Positions 1 to 11,600 of a stretch of 64,000 nucleotides of DNA are shown piece by piece; position 1 is the stretch's first letter; each line of letters opens with the position of its first letter. Location of the stretch: assembly GCF_050948175.1 (NCBI RefSeq), contig NC_135204.1:6873473-6937472 (forward strand), in the 5' to 3' direction. The translations under genes and the position numbers were made by a program. The stretch is from Xylocopa sonorina (taxonomy: Eukaryota; Arthropoda; Insecta; Hymenoptera; Apidae). The notes under the pieces are model-generated. The model worked only from the letters and a program-made list of their open reading frames with translations. It did no database searches and had not been told where the DNA came from.

Positions 1-2235
1 GAGAGCAATCTCGAATCGTCCAAGGAAACGATCGATGCTGAGAAGAGTTGAACCGAGGAATGGATCGCTTGAGTCAGCCTGTACGCGAGCACGACGCTCC
101 GCGAATCCATTAGCCGTGTTCGCTGGCTCGTTTCCCTTCAGGCGACCAATGTCGAGGGAAGAGAGGAGAGAGAGAGAGAAAGCAGGACGCTCCGATTCCT
201 ATTTGAAAGCGCGCTCGAACGACAAGCGCGCGATTAGTCGTTAAACGACGAAAATTCGAGATCAGGCAACCGGAAGAACGCTTTTCCATCGACACTGCGA
301 CTGAAGCTGGGAACCCCGCGTACTGGGGTGATCGTAGGGTGAGACTAGGGTCGTCGTTATGGTTCGACGACTCCTGATGGCGAATGATTGTTCGTACAGA
401 GTGCATACTTTGTCGATAAAGAAGACAAAGCGTACATTGACTGACAAAAAATACAACTAAAATACACGAGATGCACCAAAAAACAAAGTTTACAAGCGTA
501 AGGAGCACGTTTCATCAAACAAAAATGGCGTTGCTGTTAAATCGAAACAGATTTCTAAACGATCTTCGAGGTAAAATAGAAGGGAATATTTGTAGCATGA
601 TTGCGAACGAGACTCGAAGAAGCGAGGTAGCTGCGAAGGGTAGCTTAATCATCGTTGAAACACGGTTACAAACGATTAACCGTTCAGTAACGTTGGCTCG
701 CGGATCGGATGGAACGCAGGCTCGATCTAATTCTCTGATTTAGCCGGCGAGCACGCTCGAGACACGTTCTGATCCGCGTAACACGCGTTATCGGTGCTTA
801 TCGTTCTGTACACGCGTATTTGTACAGGAAGAATTCGGGCATGGGCGAGCCGTGGGTGCGCGAGCGAGGGGTGGCTCGCTGTAGGGGTGGATTCTGACGA
901 GCGAAATAATTGACGCGGATAATACGACGGATTAACAGCGAACACGGACGAAACGTAATCGACGGTAATTGAAATAAACTAAACGAGCCACGGTTATGAC
1001 GGCGATAAACTTTTACTGCAACAGTAAAACTTTTATTTATGTCTGCGCGCCCCGCACCAACTTACGCTCCCATCGGAATGGTTATCGTGAATATTCGAGC
1101 GTGAACGTTCGAACAATCGTCCCTGAGATCCATGCATCCGAGCTGACGTGGGTTTTACCTTTACCAAACGACGATATCGCCGGTCGTTAGAGCCTCCTCG
1201 GTGGAACCGTTCGGCTAGATCGCGATCGAGGCATGGGAACTTACCTGGAACAGAAAAATTGATTTCGAGTCAAGAAACGATCGGCTATCAAATTATTTAC
1301 GCGATATATAAAATCGTTAATATCGTTTGCTGCTCTCCGTTCGATATCGATTCGAACGTTCGACGATGAAATTTCCGTTCGACCAAGTATTCGTGTAATT
1401 TATTTTCAACTTCCTCCTCAGAATGGGGAATATGAAATCGGGACGTGGCAATAAATCGCTCGGTTAGCGTGGAATGAACGCGGTAATCTGGATTATAAAA
1501 CGTATCATAGGGACCGTTTATTACATTGAAATAATTAAATTTGTCAAGTGTGACGTGACTCAGTAGCGCGACAGCGATGGGGCCATCGTTCGAACGCGTC
1601 GAAACAAACTCGCAACGTTACATATTGATTGGCCCCGTCCAGCCTGTATGAGTTTCGAAACAAACTTATTCGAAACGCAATTCAACAGGTTTTCGTGTAC
1701 CATGTGTAAACATCGGTTCGTTCATGTTTCACGAGCCGCTGGGAATTCGCTGCCCGGTGTTGTTAAAGCGTAATCGGGAGCAGTGACACGATCTGGCTCC
1801 ATCAGCCGCCATGATTAATTAACCTACACCATCGAAACACTCATCGAAACGAACGTTCCTTCCTTCTTCTTCTCCCCAAAGGAACACTCGCGTGAATTTC
1901 AAATCGCACTCGTACCCACGCGTGCATCGCGTCCACGTTGAGAAACGCGCGAAACTTAAGCAAGTTTCACCAACAAGACAACTCGCATCGAGACGCAACC
2001 TAACTTATCGATCGAAGACTTCTGCTCGAAGGAATGGCCAACTTGTGCAAGCGCTTCTACGAGCGATGGAATACGAAACCAAGTCGCGACCGCCTGGTAA
2101 CGCGTGCAAGCTCCAGAACACGAATCGAAGCTAAAAACAACATAAGGCGCCCTCCATTCATCGAATCGGTAGATTACGATCGCCAGGGTACTCGCAGGCC
2201 AGGAGTCAACAGAGGAGCGATTCGCGCGACTACGT
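1..2235. other. Gene-free stretch, left edge
   Basis: No gene is recognisable. The open frames here (up to 132 codons on the minus strand at 110-508) overlap each other on both strands and match no family I know. A short GA-rich run lies at about 158-182. Composition alternates between AT-rich segments (for example 1380-1560) and CpG-rich ones (720-860). No tRNA-like box A/box B pair was seen. Confidence 0.6.
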
Positions 2236-2413
2236 CAGGGTCTGTTTGCTCGGCAGTTAACGAGTGCTGCCGACGAGGACGACGGGGGGATCCGGAGAGC
2301 AACCTGTACGCATTATGCGGTGAATGAGGCGGCAATCTCACCCCTAGATCTCTCTCTCTCTCTCCTCGCCGCCGCGGCGGTTTCGAGCAGGCGAACAGTT
2401 GGCGAGCCGAGTC
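2236..2413 (+). repeat. Dispersed block, copy A
   Basis: First of three diverged copies of a block also seen at 3136-3237 and 6196-6395. Shared landmarks in order are TCAGGGT, then TAACGAGTGC (2258), then a closing stretch TGAATGAGGCGGCAATCTC ending in TAGATCT (to 2351). Similarity to copy C continues past that point to a GAACAGTYGG motif near 2395-2405. No long ORF or terminal inverted repeat is evident. It could be an old transposon fragment or a repeated regulatory element. The relationship was found by eye and is diverged in the middle. Confidence 0.5.
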
Positions 2414-2518
2414 CTTTTCAAGGCCTACGCCAGGGCAAACTTATCGCTGGAACCGCCTCGCGAGCAACGGCCATTTGCGTTTCATGAGCTCTCTCTCTCT
2501 CTCCCTCTCTCTCTCCTC
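2349..2518. repeat. CT/GA microsatellite runs
   Basis: Pure TC dinucleotide repeats at about 2349-2364 and an interrupted CT run at about 2489-2518; a GA-rich counterpart follows at 2610-2628. These are ordinary simple repeats. The runs cause the low-complexity serine/leucine and arginine/glutamate stretches in overlapping open frames, which is a reason not to treat those frames as genes. Confidence 0.85.
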
Positions 2519-3135
2519 GCGGTCTCTCGACCCAGTCGAGTGAAATGCGGAGTAAAAAATTTATCTCGCGAAGTCGACACACAGGGAAAGAGAAAAAGTA
2601 GACGAAAGGAAGAAGAGAGAGAGAGATGGTTTGATTGCGTTACGAGGTTCCTCCTTCGAACCCACGGCCATGAGAATTGTTGTTTGCCCGTGCAGAGCTG
2701 GCATCCAGAGACTGATTGAACGCGAGGCTGATAAGGATGACGGAGGTACGCGGTGGCTCGTGGAAATGCGAGAAAATGTGGGATGAAGGTGAAACGATAG
2801 CGCAGCGAGGTTTTATTGCGTCGTGACTCGGCTGATTTGGGTTGCATCGCGACTTGAAGAGAGGCTCGAGAGGCATTAGCGAAGGACTGGTTAATGCGAT
2901 GGAAACGTAGAAGCAGAATAATACAAGGCATAATATAGACGCTCATAAACGTTTGTACCTCCGTGGTACAATTTAAAAATGATCGAGCTATCTCGTAAAT
3001 CCAACTGCGATTCGAAACAATTTCGAAAGAAGAGATCCGCGATACGAGGTGCGTATCTGGAAGACGAAAGGCGTTCGCAGAGGCTGGTTGATCCGACAAG
3101 TGGATTCGAATTCGTAGGCTTGTCGCGAACGGCTG

Positions 3136-3237
3136 TCAGCGTAATCCGCGGGGCACAAACCGCGGCTAACGAGCGTGCCACGAAGATGATGCGCGTGTAT
3201 TATCTCCTGAATGGGCCGCAATCTCGGTCCTAGATCT
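3136..3237 (+). repeat. Dispersed block, copy B
   Basis: Second and shortest copy of the block described at 2236. It has TCAGCGT, then CTAACGAGCGTGCC (3166 onwards), then CTGAATGGGCCGCAATCTC and a terminal TAGATCT (to 3237). The spacing between the two conserved ends is about 70 bp, against about 94 in copy A and 108 in copy C, so the middle has gained or lost sequence. Function unknown. Confidence 0.5.
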
Positions 3238-4532
3238 GTTAGTGTAGGCAGACAAGTGCGCAGCCGATGTACCCTTTTCGGGCCGCGTGACGAACGTAAG
3301 CGGATGCGATGCAAGAGATCGTCGTTCCGCGTATAGAAAGAGAAAGAGAAAGAAAGGCACCCCGTTTGAAAAGCTCGACGGCGCTGAAAAAGAGCCGCCA
3401 CCCCCTTTTCCTCTGTCGCGTGACAGAGCCAAGAGAGAGAGAGGCTCGATTGTTCCCGTTGAGGCCGTTTCGCCCTTCGCCGCGACGCTGCTCGACGTTA
3501 ATTCTACGTACACCTCGTTCCCGACCTGTCATTATTTTAATAAACACGCCGCGGTCAATACTTATCGGGGCTCCAGATTGCCGCGGGATAATCTCCCACG
3601 TACGATTTAGGCGGGGATCGCGTTATCTTTCGTGGAACCGATTACGAGTAATTCGATTAATGATCATTCGTTTGGGTTTCATAACGGGCGAGGGTTGATT
3701 GGACCCTTGCGACGAGTTAAAGCTGATATCACGTGTCTACGTAGCATCTACTCGAGGATTGAGTATTAAAAAATACAAAGAACTGAAGAATTGAAATCTA
3801 AGCACCCCCTGGGATGCTTCGTGTATATAGTTTGTACACGTTCATGTCGATTTTCACAAAAATGTTGGAACATTTCCCCGTAAACAGCCATGAATTCCAG
3901 TCTAGCTATCGACTAAATGGCACTCGAGCCAAAGCACAAGAGTCTCACCGCGTGCAACCCTGTACACAGGGGTGAACGAACCATCTACCCCGCAGCAGAC
4001 TGCATAAAGCTCGCCACGCGGTTAAACAGTGGCAATGTTCCTCCTCGATCGCGTGCAATTCGACCGCGATTATCATCCATCCCACGTTGTATCCGCGAGA
4101 CGAGGAAACGTCCTGGAACGGATGAAAAAACCGCGCGCCTCGGTTACGTCCTCCTGCGGGGGTGGACGACGCGCGAGTTTCGAGTGCTCGCGCGGAATTG
4201 CAAAGCCAACAATCCCGCGTTTACTTCATTTTTCCCTAATAAATCAGCCGGACGATTACCAAAGCGTTTAGCCGAGCGAGCTTATGGGGGGCCAGCGATC
4301 CCTTTTAACGGTGCGTCCGGAGGAGAGGCTTGTCCATTTGCAACGGTAACGAGTGGCGATCCCATACCACGGCCACTGCGTGCACTCACGCACGCGTTAT
4401 TCCGTGAATGAATTATAAAGCTTCCTTTACACGTATCGACGACGTGGTTGCACGGTTCCGCGAAGCCTGCGCCCATGACGAAAAATATATAGCTCGCTCG
4501 CCTTTGAACTCGCGCGGTTCGAAATCGCGGGA
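3238..4532. other. Gene-free stretch
   Basis: Nothing recognisable as a gene. A purine-rich run (AGAAAGAGAAAG type) lies at 3335-3356 and a purine run at 3431-3443. Several overlapping open frames of 80-164 codons exist on both strands, but they are arginine/proline/serine-rich and show no domain. Confidence 0.55.
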
Positions 4533-4766
4533 CCATTTTTCTGTCTGCGATTCTACAAAATAGCCGAAGAGATAATACATTTGTTGAACTTGCAATTATC
4601 TATTCGCCAAGCAAATGAAAAGTAGAGACAAAATGTAAGCTTTCTATCGTCGCGACGAGTTTCACTATTTTTCTGTCTGCGATTCTACAAAATAGCCGAA
4701 GAGATAATACACTTTGCACGATATTCGAAATTTGCAATATCTATTCGTCAAGCAAATGAAAAGTAG
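4533..4766 (+). repeat. Duplicated ~100-bp unit (two copies with 39-bp spacer)
   Basis: Copy 1 at 4533-4625 and copy 2 at 4665-4766 share a near-identical core beginning TTTTTCTGTCTGCGATTC and a near-identical tail CAAGCAAATGAAAAGTAG. The middle differs by an insertion of about 9 bp in copy 2. Offset between the cores is 132 bp. The two copies produce the same C-terminal peptide in two separate minus-strand frames, which shows that those frames are by-products of the duplication. Confidence 0.9.
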
Positions 4767-6195
4767 TAAATTCAGCGTTTGGATGATCTCGCGACGTAGG
4801 ATCTCGATCGTAACGGGCGCTCGTCCTGCGCTCCACCCCTCGGATCGCCAGGAGAGATCGCGCGGTCGGGCAGGTGTGTTTAAATATCGATGCCTGGGCA
4901 CGTAAGTGAAAGGAGGAAACGGTGCTCGCGGTGAGAGCACCATCGCCGACTCGATATCAGCCCGGGCAGCGAGAACCAATTACTTTGTCCCGCGTTAGGG
5001 GCCCGCCGCGGTAATTACTCCGAGTGCAATGTTCATGCATCGGATGTAAATTGGACGGGCTAAGTTCGTTCAGGTCCCGCTGGGTGATTTAGATACCGCG
5101 CGGCGGGTGTTCCGTTGCTTTCCAGCCGGTTCCAGTGTTTTTCCGCCTCTTTCGTCCACCGTCGTTCGAACGAGGGGTTGGCCAGAGAAAGAAAGAGAGA
5201 GAGAGAGAAAGAGTACGTAGATCGAGGGAGCGATTAGGAGATTGTTAATGATTGTTTCGCGATGATGTCTTAATAGGGACGGTTGTTTGCGGCCGCGGAT
5301 ACGATTTGCGTAATTGCCAGATGGAAATCGCCGGGATCTTGTTTAATAAATATCAGCCTGTCGCGGTTATCTATTTTCAGGCTGATTGGAAGAAAACTGC
5401 CAGGTCATTAATATGTTTCCGGCCATTATCTCTGCCGGTACAAAGTTTCTTAGTCGCTGGACGAGGGATTAATTTATTATAAGCCTGTGTACATCTTATT
5501 ACAAACGAGTCGAACACCAATTAACTCTGTATAAATCCCGCGAACATTAAAACCCGCTGGACGATAAGCGATTCTTAGCTTCCAATATATAAGGAACCGA
5601 TCTATCCTCGCATCGAGTGGCCATTGAAACGAGGCTCGAAGGCTTCGAAGGAAAACCGGGCGAATCCATCTCGATCATTGATTACAAGCAATTCCAACAG
5701 CATCGAAGTTAGGCAAAAAATCCCGCGAACATTAAACTCCTGGTGATTACCCCATAAACCTTATCCACAGTGTGCAACAACCGAGCGCCCAGAGGCGTCG
5801 AGAAAAGAACAAGAATCCAGAAATAGATCACAGTCCACGAACATAAGTTTCAACCGTCTAATCCAGCCGAGAAACATCCTTAAAATGTTAACACGGAGAG
5901 CACAGACTGACCGCGATTCTCTGTGAACCAACCTAACCTAACTCGCATCGAAGACACAAAATGGCCCGTGGGCCCAAACGGAACCAGCTGAGCCAGTAAA
6001 CGAGCGCGATCGAGGTAGCTGCTCGTCGATTATCCGAACGATTACAAGCCCATCGCGGTTTCGTCGATCGTGGAAAAAGGCGGGCCCAGCCAATTATAAA
6101 ATCGACACCAGCAATTAGACGTTTTTCCTCAACAAATCGAGCGGTCGATTATACGAGAAGGGTGGGAGAGGGGCGTCTAATGAGCCTCGATATAT
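4767..6195. other. Gene-free stretch with GA microsatellite and a diverged duplication
   Basis: An interrupted GA repeat lies at 5184-5212. Two segments at about 5500-5563 and 5687-5750 share ATCCCGCGAACATTAAA and weaker flanking similarity at an offset of 187 bp, so this is probably an old tandem duplication. No gene is recognisable. Confidence 0.55.
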
Positions 6196-6395
6196 CAGGG
6201 TGTCCATTTAGCGGCGCTAACGAGCGCAGCGGAGCGTCGGACGTGGCTCGCGCGCACGTACACAGACGGCTGGGTCGTCCCCGGGTTCCCGCCATGAATG
6301 GGCTCGCAATCTCGCTCCAGGATCTACCCGCGTCGCCGCCTTCGGTCCGGTCGCGCGCTGCCAAGTGAACAGTCGGAGAACGACGCTCGAGCCCT
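6196..6395 (+). repeat. Dispersed block, copy C
   Basis: Third copy of the block described at 2236. It has ATCAGGGTGTCC, CTAACGAGCGCAGC (6217 onwards) and ATGAATGGGCTCGCAATCTC closing at GATCT (6325). Shared sequence with copy A resumes around a GTGAACAGTCGGAG motif near 6364-6380. It lies in a CpG-rich segment. Several open frames cross it, but none is conserved between the copies, which argues against a coding role. Confidence 0.5.
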
Positions 6396-6544
6396 GCTCC
6401 ACTCGCGGCGATGCGAGCTACCGTTTCAGATTAGCATCTTTTATGCATATACATGCCGGACCTGCGGCCAGCTCGACACGAACCACCGGCAGCTACCAGC
6501 CGCCTTCGCGGTTGATCCTCCGCGGACACCTACCGAGCGCGTCC

Positions 6545-6890
6545 TACCCTCTCACCGCTTCAGAGACGCGGTGTAGTTGTCGTCGCCCTTTCTTTTCCTC
6601 GCGACAGATTTAGAGCGAATGGTTATGTGGTTTTTTGTTGTTGCTTTGTCGAAGAAATGTTGGATAGTCGATGGAGGATTTTCAAGATCGATTAATTTAT
6701 TTTTTCAGACATTAAACTACCCTCTCTCCGCTTCAGAGACGCGGCATAATTGTCGTCACTCTTTCTTTTCCTCGTGACAGATTTAGAACGAATGGTTATG
6801 TGGTTTTTGGTTGTTGCTTTGTCGAAGAGATGTTGAATAGTCGATGGAGGTTTTTCGAGATTAAGTAATTTATTTTTTGAGACATTAAAC
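6545..6890 (+). repeat. 173-bp tandem repeat, units 1 and 2
   Basis: Unit 1 (6545-6717) and unit 2 (6718-6890) are head-to-tail copies. Both start TACCCTCTC, contain GCTTCAGAGACGCGG and end GACATTAAAC. Divergence is modest, mostly single substitutions. A third, more diverged unit follows and is interrupted by the transposon at 6941-7507. The matching minor frames in the two units are by-products of the repeat. Confidence 0.92.
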
Positions 6891-7562
6891 TCCTCGTCAT
6901 TCGTTTATTGAAGACGATTTCATCGATGCTAAATAGTTAACCCTTTGCGCTCGACGACTTTTATAAAATGCGTAAATGAATTTACAGAAGAATTAACATA
7001 CGAAAGTGTTATATATTGATATATTATCTGTGTTTACATTCTTGGAAAAGATAATTATCGGAGTTCAAGTTCTGTGTAATTGTAATATTTCACAAAACAC
7101 TTACCAAGGTATTCTGAAGTGCCAGGATCTTGTGGGTCATCGCTGCTACTTGCGGATTCACTGCCTATTACATTAATTTTTCTATTTCTCACATCCGATA
7201 CGTTATTACTGTTTACACTTGCTCGAAATTAAAAACGAGTGGTGGAAAATTTCGCGATACGTGTGCTTCCTACGACCGTCGAAACTGTACTAACGCTAGA
7301 CACATCGTATTCAGGACTACAGTCGTAGAATTTTACGTCACAATGTCACTTTCCAACCGAAGACATAAACAGCCTAAGGGACCGCATTCTCGAGCCAATA
7401 CTTCGCATCTATCAATTGAAGATAACGAAATTCAGTATAAATACAGCCGCTCGAGTTGCCAGGCGAAACATCGTGGCGAGTGAGAGTCGCCATTCGAGCG
7501 CAAAGAGTTAATGGAGGTTTTTCAACATTGATAAATTTACTTTTCGAGACATTGAACTCTGT
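6891..7562 (+). repeat. Third, diverged 173-bp unit, split by a MITE
   Basis: If 6941-7507 and one TTAA are removed, the flanks join to AAATAG-TTAA-TGGAGG followed by TTTTTCAACATTG and GAGACATTGAACTC. This lines up with AATAGTCGATGGAGG and GAGACATTAAACTCC in unit 2. The sibling units carry TCGA where this unit carries TTAA, so point changes appear to have created the insertion target. The 5' part of this unit (6891-6930) is strongly diverged. Confidence 0.65.
6941..7507 (+). mobile_element. piggyBac-type MITE, copy 1 (567 bp)
   Basis: The element is flanked by the tetranucleotide TTAA at 6937-6940 and 7508-7511, the target site duplicated by piggyBac-family transposases. The left end reads CCCTTTGCGCTCGA and the right end, on the opposite strand, reads CTCTTTGCGCTCGA, giving terminal inverted repeats of about 14 bp with one mismatch. 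No transposase is encoded. The only frame (7130-7483, 117 codons) is not kept in the second copy at 18785-19339, so the element is non-autonomous and would have been moved in trans. The TTAA/CCC end structure is established for the family; membership here is inferred from the ends alone. Confidence 0.85.
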
Positions 7563-8287
7563 AAGAGATTGTGAATAACGTTAAAGGATATGGTGAGTAG
7601 TAGAATTAATCGCGTCATAATCGTGTAAGAAATGGCAGCTGGTTCAGGAAACGGAATTTAGCGATCGAGCGTAGGCATGTAAGAAGTAACGGACGATCGA
7701 GACCCGTGTTCCGCGGTCTCTCCTCGAGGTTCGAGCGGTTGCAAGTCACGCTGACGTCTCCGAAAGGGCGACATGCGCCGCGAACGAAGCGGTTCTTCGA
7801 TTTTATCTCGAGACTCGGCCTCTCTGGAGAGGCCTCTCCGGATTCTAAGCCTCCAGACACACGGCACTCGTGGCCCCCCCTCCTCGACAAATGGCCGCGC
7901 TTCATCCAGAAGGGACGCGCGCTGGCTACCACCGCGATAATTACCCAAAAACCGATGCAGGAGTGCGCTTATCGTCGTCAGGCTCGTTAATATTGCTGAT
8001 TGTGCGTTGGACGTGAAGATGCCGCATGACGCGCGGCTACGGTTTTCGACGACGCCGACGTCCTGCGGATGACCGCGTCCGGCTACGTTTGACTTAATGC
8101 CCCGCGTTAATTAGTCGACCAAGCTTTCTAATAAACTCTTTGCGACTCTTATTTGAATTTAAATTACTCGCACTATTTTTAGCACCGTCAAATCTCATAA
8201 TTCTGTGCTTGTTTTTAAAATTTTAAAATAGTATATCGATCTCGAGAGGTTTCGTAACTTTTTGTTGGAAACTATTGTTTATGCAGC
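7563..8287. other. Gene-free stretch
   Basis: Open frames at 7615-7990 on both strands lie in a CpG-rich segment and overlap one another; none resembles a known protein. From 8130 the sequence turns AT-rich. No repeats or RNA genes were seen. Confidence 0.5.
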
Positions 8288-8655
8288 TTTTCATTTAAAG
8301 TCTGTTTCCTTCTGTCGTGACTGTGGATTGAACGCCTATTAATCTTTCATTTAATGTCTATTCTTCGCTGATGGAATTGATTCGTGACGGTAGACTGAAA
8401 TTCTAAAATTGATCACCTCGCCACATATTCTTGCTCCTGTTTCGTCGATTGAAATTCCTCGCTCGAATCTTTTATTTAACGTCTGTTCACGGCAGGATCG
8501 ATCCACCGCGGCAACAGTTTGAAATTCTATTAATCATCCACTTAATCCCTGTTCTTACTTGTCAGTGGGACGAATCCATTGCGACAACGAATTGAAATCC
8601 TGCGGAGTTTAACGTCTGCTCTTAATAGGACGGATCTACTACGACAGTCGATCGA
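8288..8655 (+). repeat. Degenerate ~62-bp tandem array (about six units)
   Basis: Units begin near 8288, 8345, 8410, 8469, 8535 and 8602. The recognisable theme is (T)CATTTAAYGTCTGTTC, then a GAT/GACGAATC-like stretch, then CGACRGT and TTGAAATTCTATTAATC. Similarity between neighbours is only partial, so the array is old. No frame runs through it. Confidence 0.6.
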
Positions 8656-11600
8656 CGTTTACGGTTTCTATTTCAAACAAATTTCGGTACAAGTACACGT
8701 GTTCAATTATTAAAAACATTCCTATCCTTTACAATTCGTATCGTTCACAATGCACAAGCAAATCTTCAACTTCCATTTTTAGCAATCACAAATTGCGATA
8801 AAATACTACAAAATCCCAGATTCCATTCTCTAGCTAAGTAAAAGCTCTGCGAAACTTTAAATCCACCTTTCGAGGGAGCAGTTCGACGAAACTCCTCCTT
8901 AATGACTTACGCAGCGCAGACAGACTTGGCTACCAAACAATTAACCACCGATACCGAGCGAAACGGCGGTCCATCAATCCCAATTGGCCAACAAACCAGC
9001 GTAATCACGCAATATTCTCGAAAGGACGGCCAGCAGCCCCGATATTTCTCGTTCCACGGTCCCTCTAACGAACCCAACATCGAACGGTGCTGCTCGACGC
9101 TCGGTGCACAGGCTCTCCGGAGCGTGGTGCGCGCGTAAAATGCCGTGGCGAGCTACGGGGCTGCGCCACGGGCGTCCGCGTGATCCCGTTATTTATCGTC
9201 CACGGCTATCGGGGCCGGCGGACGGGGAATTAATGAGGCAAAATTGAACGTCGTATCGGGGCCTGAATCAAAGTGTCGTTGGCCGGGTGCGAGACGCGCG
9301 AGAGCGCTGCTCAATCGAGCAGGGAGCTATGAATGGAGCAACGATCCAGAACGCGGCAGCTGCTACCGGTGTTCACGGTGCCGCCGTCGGTTTTCGCACG
9401 TACAGCGACGAGATTTCCTTTGTGTTCTGGGCAATTACCTCGGAGGGAAGTGTGGCGCTCGGTCACGGCCCTCTTCGACTCTCTACTTTCCTCCCTCCGT
9501 CGCGTGCGCTCTCTTCTTTCCTCTTTTCGCATCGTCCATCCCCTTTTCCTTTTATTTTACTAAAACGTACGAGCGATTATAAATTTCGATCGCGAAATTG
9601 GAATGTAGAGAAAGAGAAGGTTGATATGAAAGGAGTTTGGTGTTTGAGACTGATTGTACTGACGCGTCGAAGGGGTTACATCGTCCGCTGGCTCTGTCCG
9701 CTACTCGTTTCCACCCCAAGTTCATCGACACTCCCTATCGTTGAACGAGAATTTCGCCCAGGACCCCCGTGTCTTCTCTAACCTACATATTTGCCAGGCA
9801 CTCGAGGCCGTTGGTTACCTTGCACCAGGATTTTCCTCGATTACACCGTTTCATTGCCAAGCGCGCACGCCCCCTCGCCCATTACACATTCCGTGCCCGT
9901 GGTTACGACGTTCCATCGCGATTCACGGGGGATTAAGTAGGCCGATGTATGATATACTTCCTTTGCTTGGTACTGGGACGAGGTATTTGTTCGATCGTTA
10001 ATGTTATGCGAGCATATTTTTGCACGAGTTGCAGCGATAAATAAGAGAGCGACGAGACGGAGTAAAGTGACGGGAAATTGCGAGTGTACCGTTAAACTAC
10101 AGGAAGCTCGACCGTGAAATTTTCACAGGCGATTCTGCAAGACAAAACAAGGCGAAAACGAAGAGCAACAAAATTGCGTTTGACGCTTGGTTTCAGAGAA
10201 AAACGAGCTCGAAAATTCATCGCGTACGCGTGCATTAACGACGAGGACCCACAAGGCAGTGCGGCTCTGATGCGATCTAATATGGCCGCGAGAACTCACC
10301 ATGCACTGACTCATGGGTACTGATCATTAATGCGCGCCTACGCCAGGAATTTTCGAAGTTAATTTCCACCAAAACGAAGTCTCGAACGCGATTTTTTCGT
10401 TCTTCATTTTCTGCTCGTTTCAGCTCGCAGAATCGAAATTCGCCTCGGGACGAATTAATTATGGCTGGAAAAATAGCGAAACGATGATTTTTAATAACAG
10501 AAATCGAGCAAGAAAGGAAGAGAAAAGGAAAAACTAGGGAAACATTGCTGAGAGAGAGAGAGGCAGAGAGTGTTTTAATCGTATTCACGCTATTCTCTCC
10601 GTCTCTGTCGCTGGTGCGCCTATGAAAAGAGTACCTTGAATACCGGTTTCCCATTTCTCCCGGACGGCAGGCAATTTATATGCAAAATTAGCCAGCGCTG
10701 CAACACATGTTCAAGGGGGCGCGCGCACCGTTGCACCGTATAGAAAAAGAGGACGGAAACGAAATAAAAGAAAAAAAAAGAAAAATGGAAAAAGAAGAGA
10801 AGAAGAAGAGAGAAAAAAGGGTGGGGGGCGAAAAGATTATATTATCACGTCGTTGCCGCGGAAATTTGTATGCGGAAACGCGCTAATGCAATAACGCGCC
10901 GCGGTACGACGCTCCTCGAGAAAAATGCCGCAACAGGGACGACTTTTCCACCGATTATTCGGCCCCCGCGCATTTCCGCCACGTCCGTTACGTTCGTTGA
11001 CGGTCGCTGATGAAATTATTAAAGGGATTACCCTTGACGCACCGCTTTCGACTCTCTTTCTGTACTTCGCAGCCGGGTTTCACTGACTGCTACGGATTAT
11101 CGGAACGAGGAACGGTTAGGTTTCCACGTTTGCAGGCTTGTTTTAACCATAACGAGTTTAATGACTCTGGTTCCGTGCTGACTCAGCGAGACTGGGTCAA
11201 TATGTCTGCAAAACGAGGAGGTTAGGTTACGGTTACCAGTGCGCGGTTACTCGATCGTTATTACAAAAAGTAATCGTCGCTGGACTTAAATCGACAGAAT
11301 ATTTAACGCGATGAAAAAGGTGCGAGAATATTAAAAACATTCTCGACTCGAAATCTCTATTTTTTTTCGCGAATCTCCACGCGAAACCACCCCCGTATCG
11401 CGCGTGGTGTTTGGTAACCGACGGAACAAATTTCGCGGATTAAAAGAGGACAGAACAGTGGAGATTTTTCGCGGGAAATTAAACGAAATTGATGGCGTAA
11501 CTTTGCACCGTGGCAGGTTTCGTTTTGCGGGCGGATAAAAAAACATGTTTTCGAAAATTAATCCACCAGCCGCTCGCTTAATTGATGTACAGCCATAGTC

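Noticed and set aside
2482..3099. 205-codon minus-strand open frame
   Set aside because: It runs through CT/GA microsatellites that give serine/arginine/glutamate repeats and overlaps other frames. No conserved motif.
5928..5943. CCTAACCTAAC resembling telomeric repeats
   Set aside because: Only two copies with a 6-bp period; the common insect telomeric repeat is 5 bp (TTAGG/CCTAA). Too short to mean anything.
7130..7483. 117-codon frame inside the MITE as a possible transposase remnant
   Set aside because: It is not preserved in the second copy of the element and shows no transposase-like residues; the element is too short to be autonomous.
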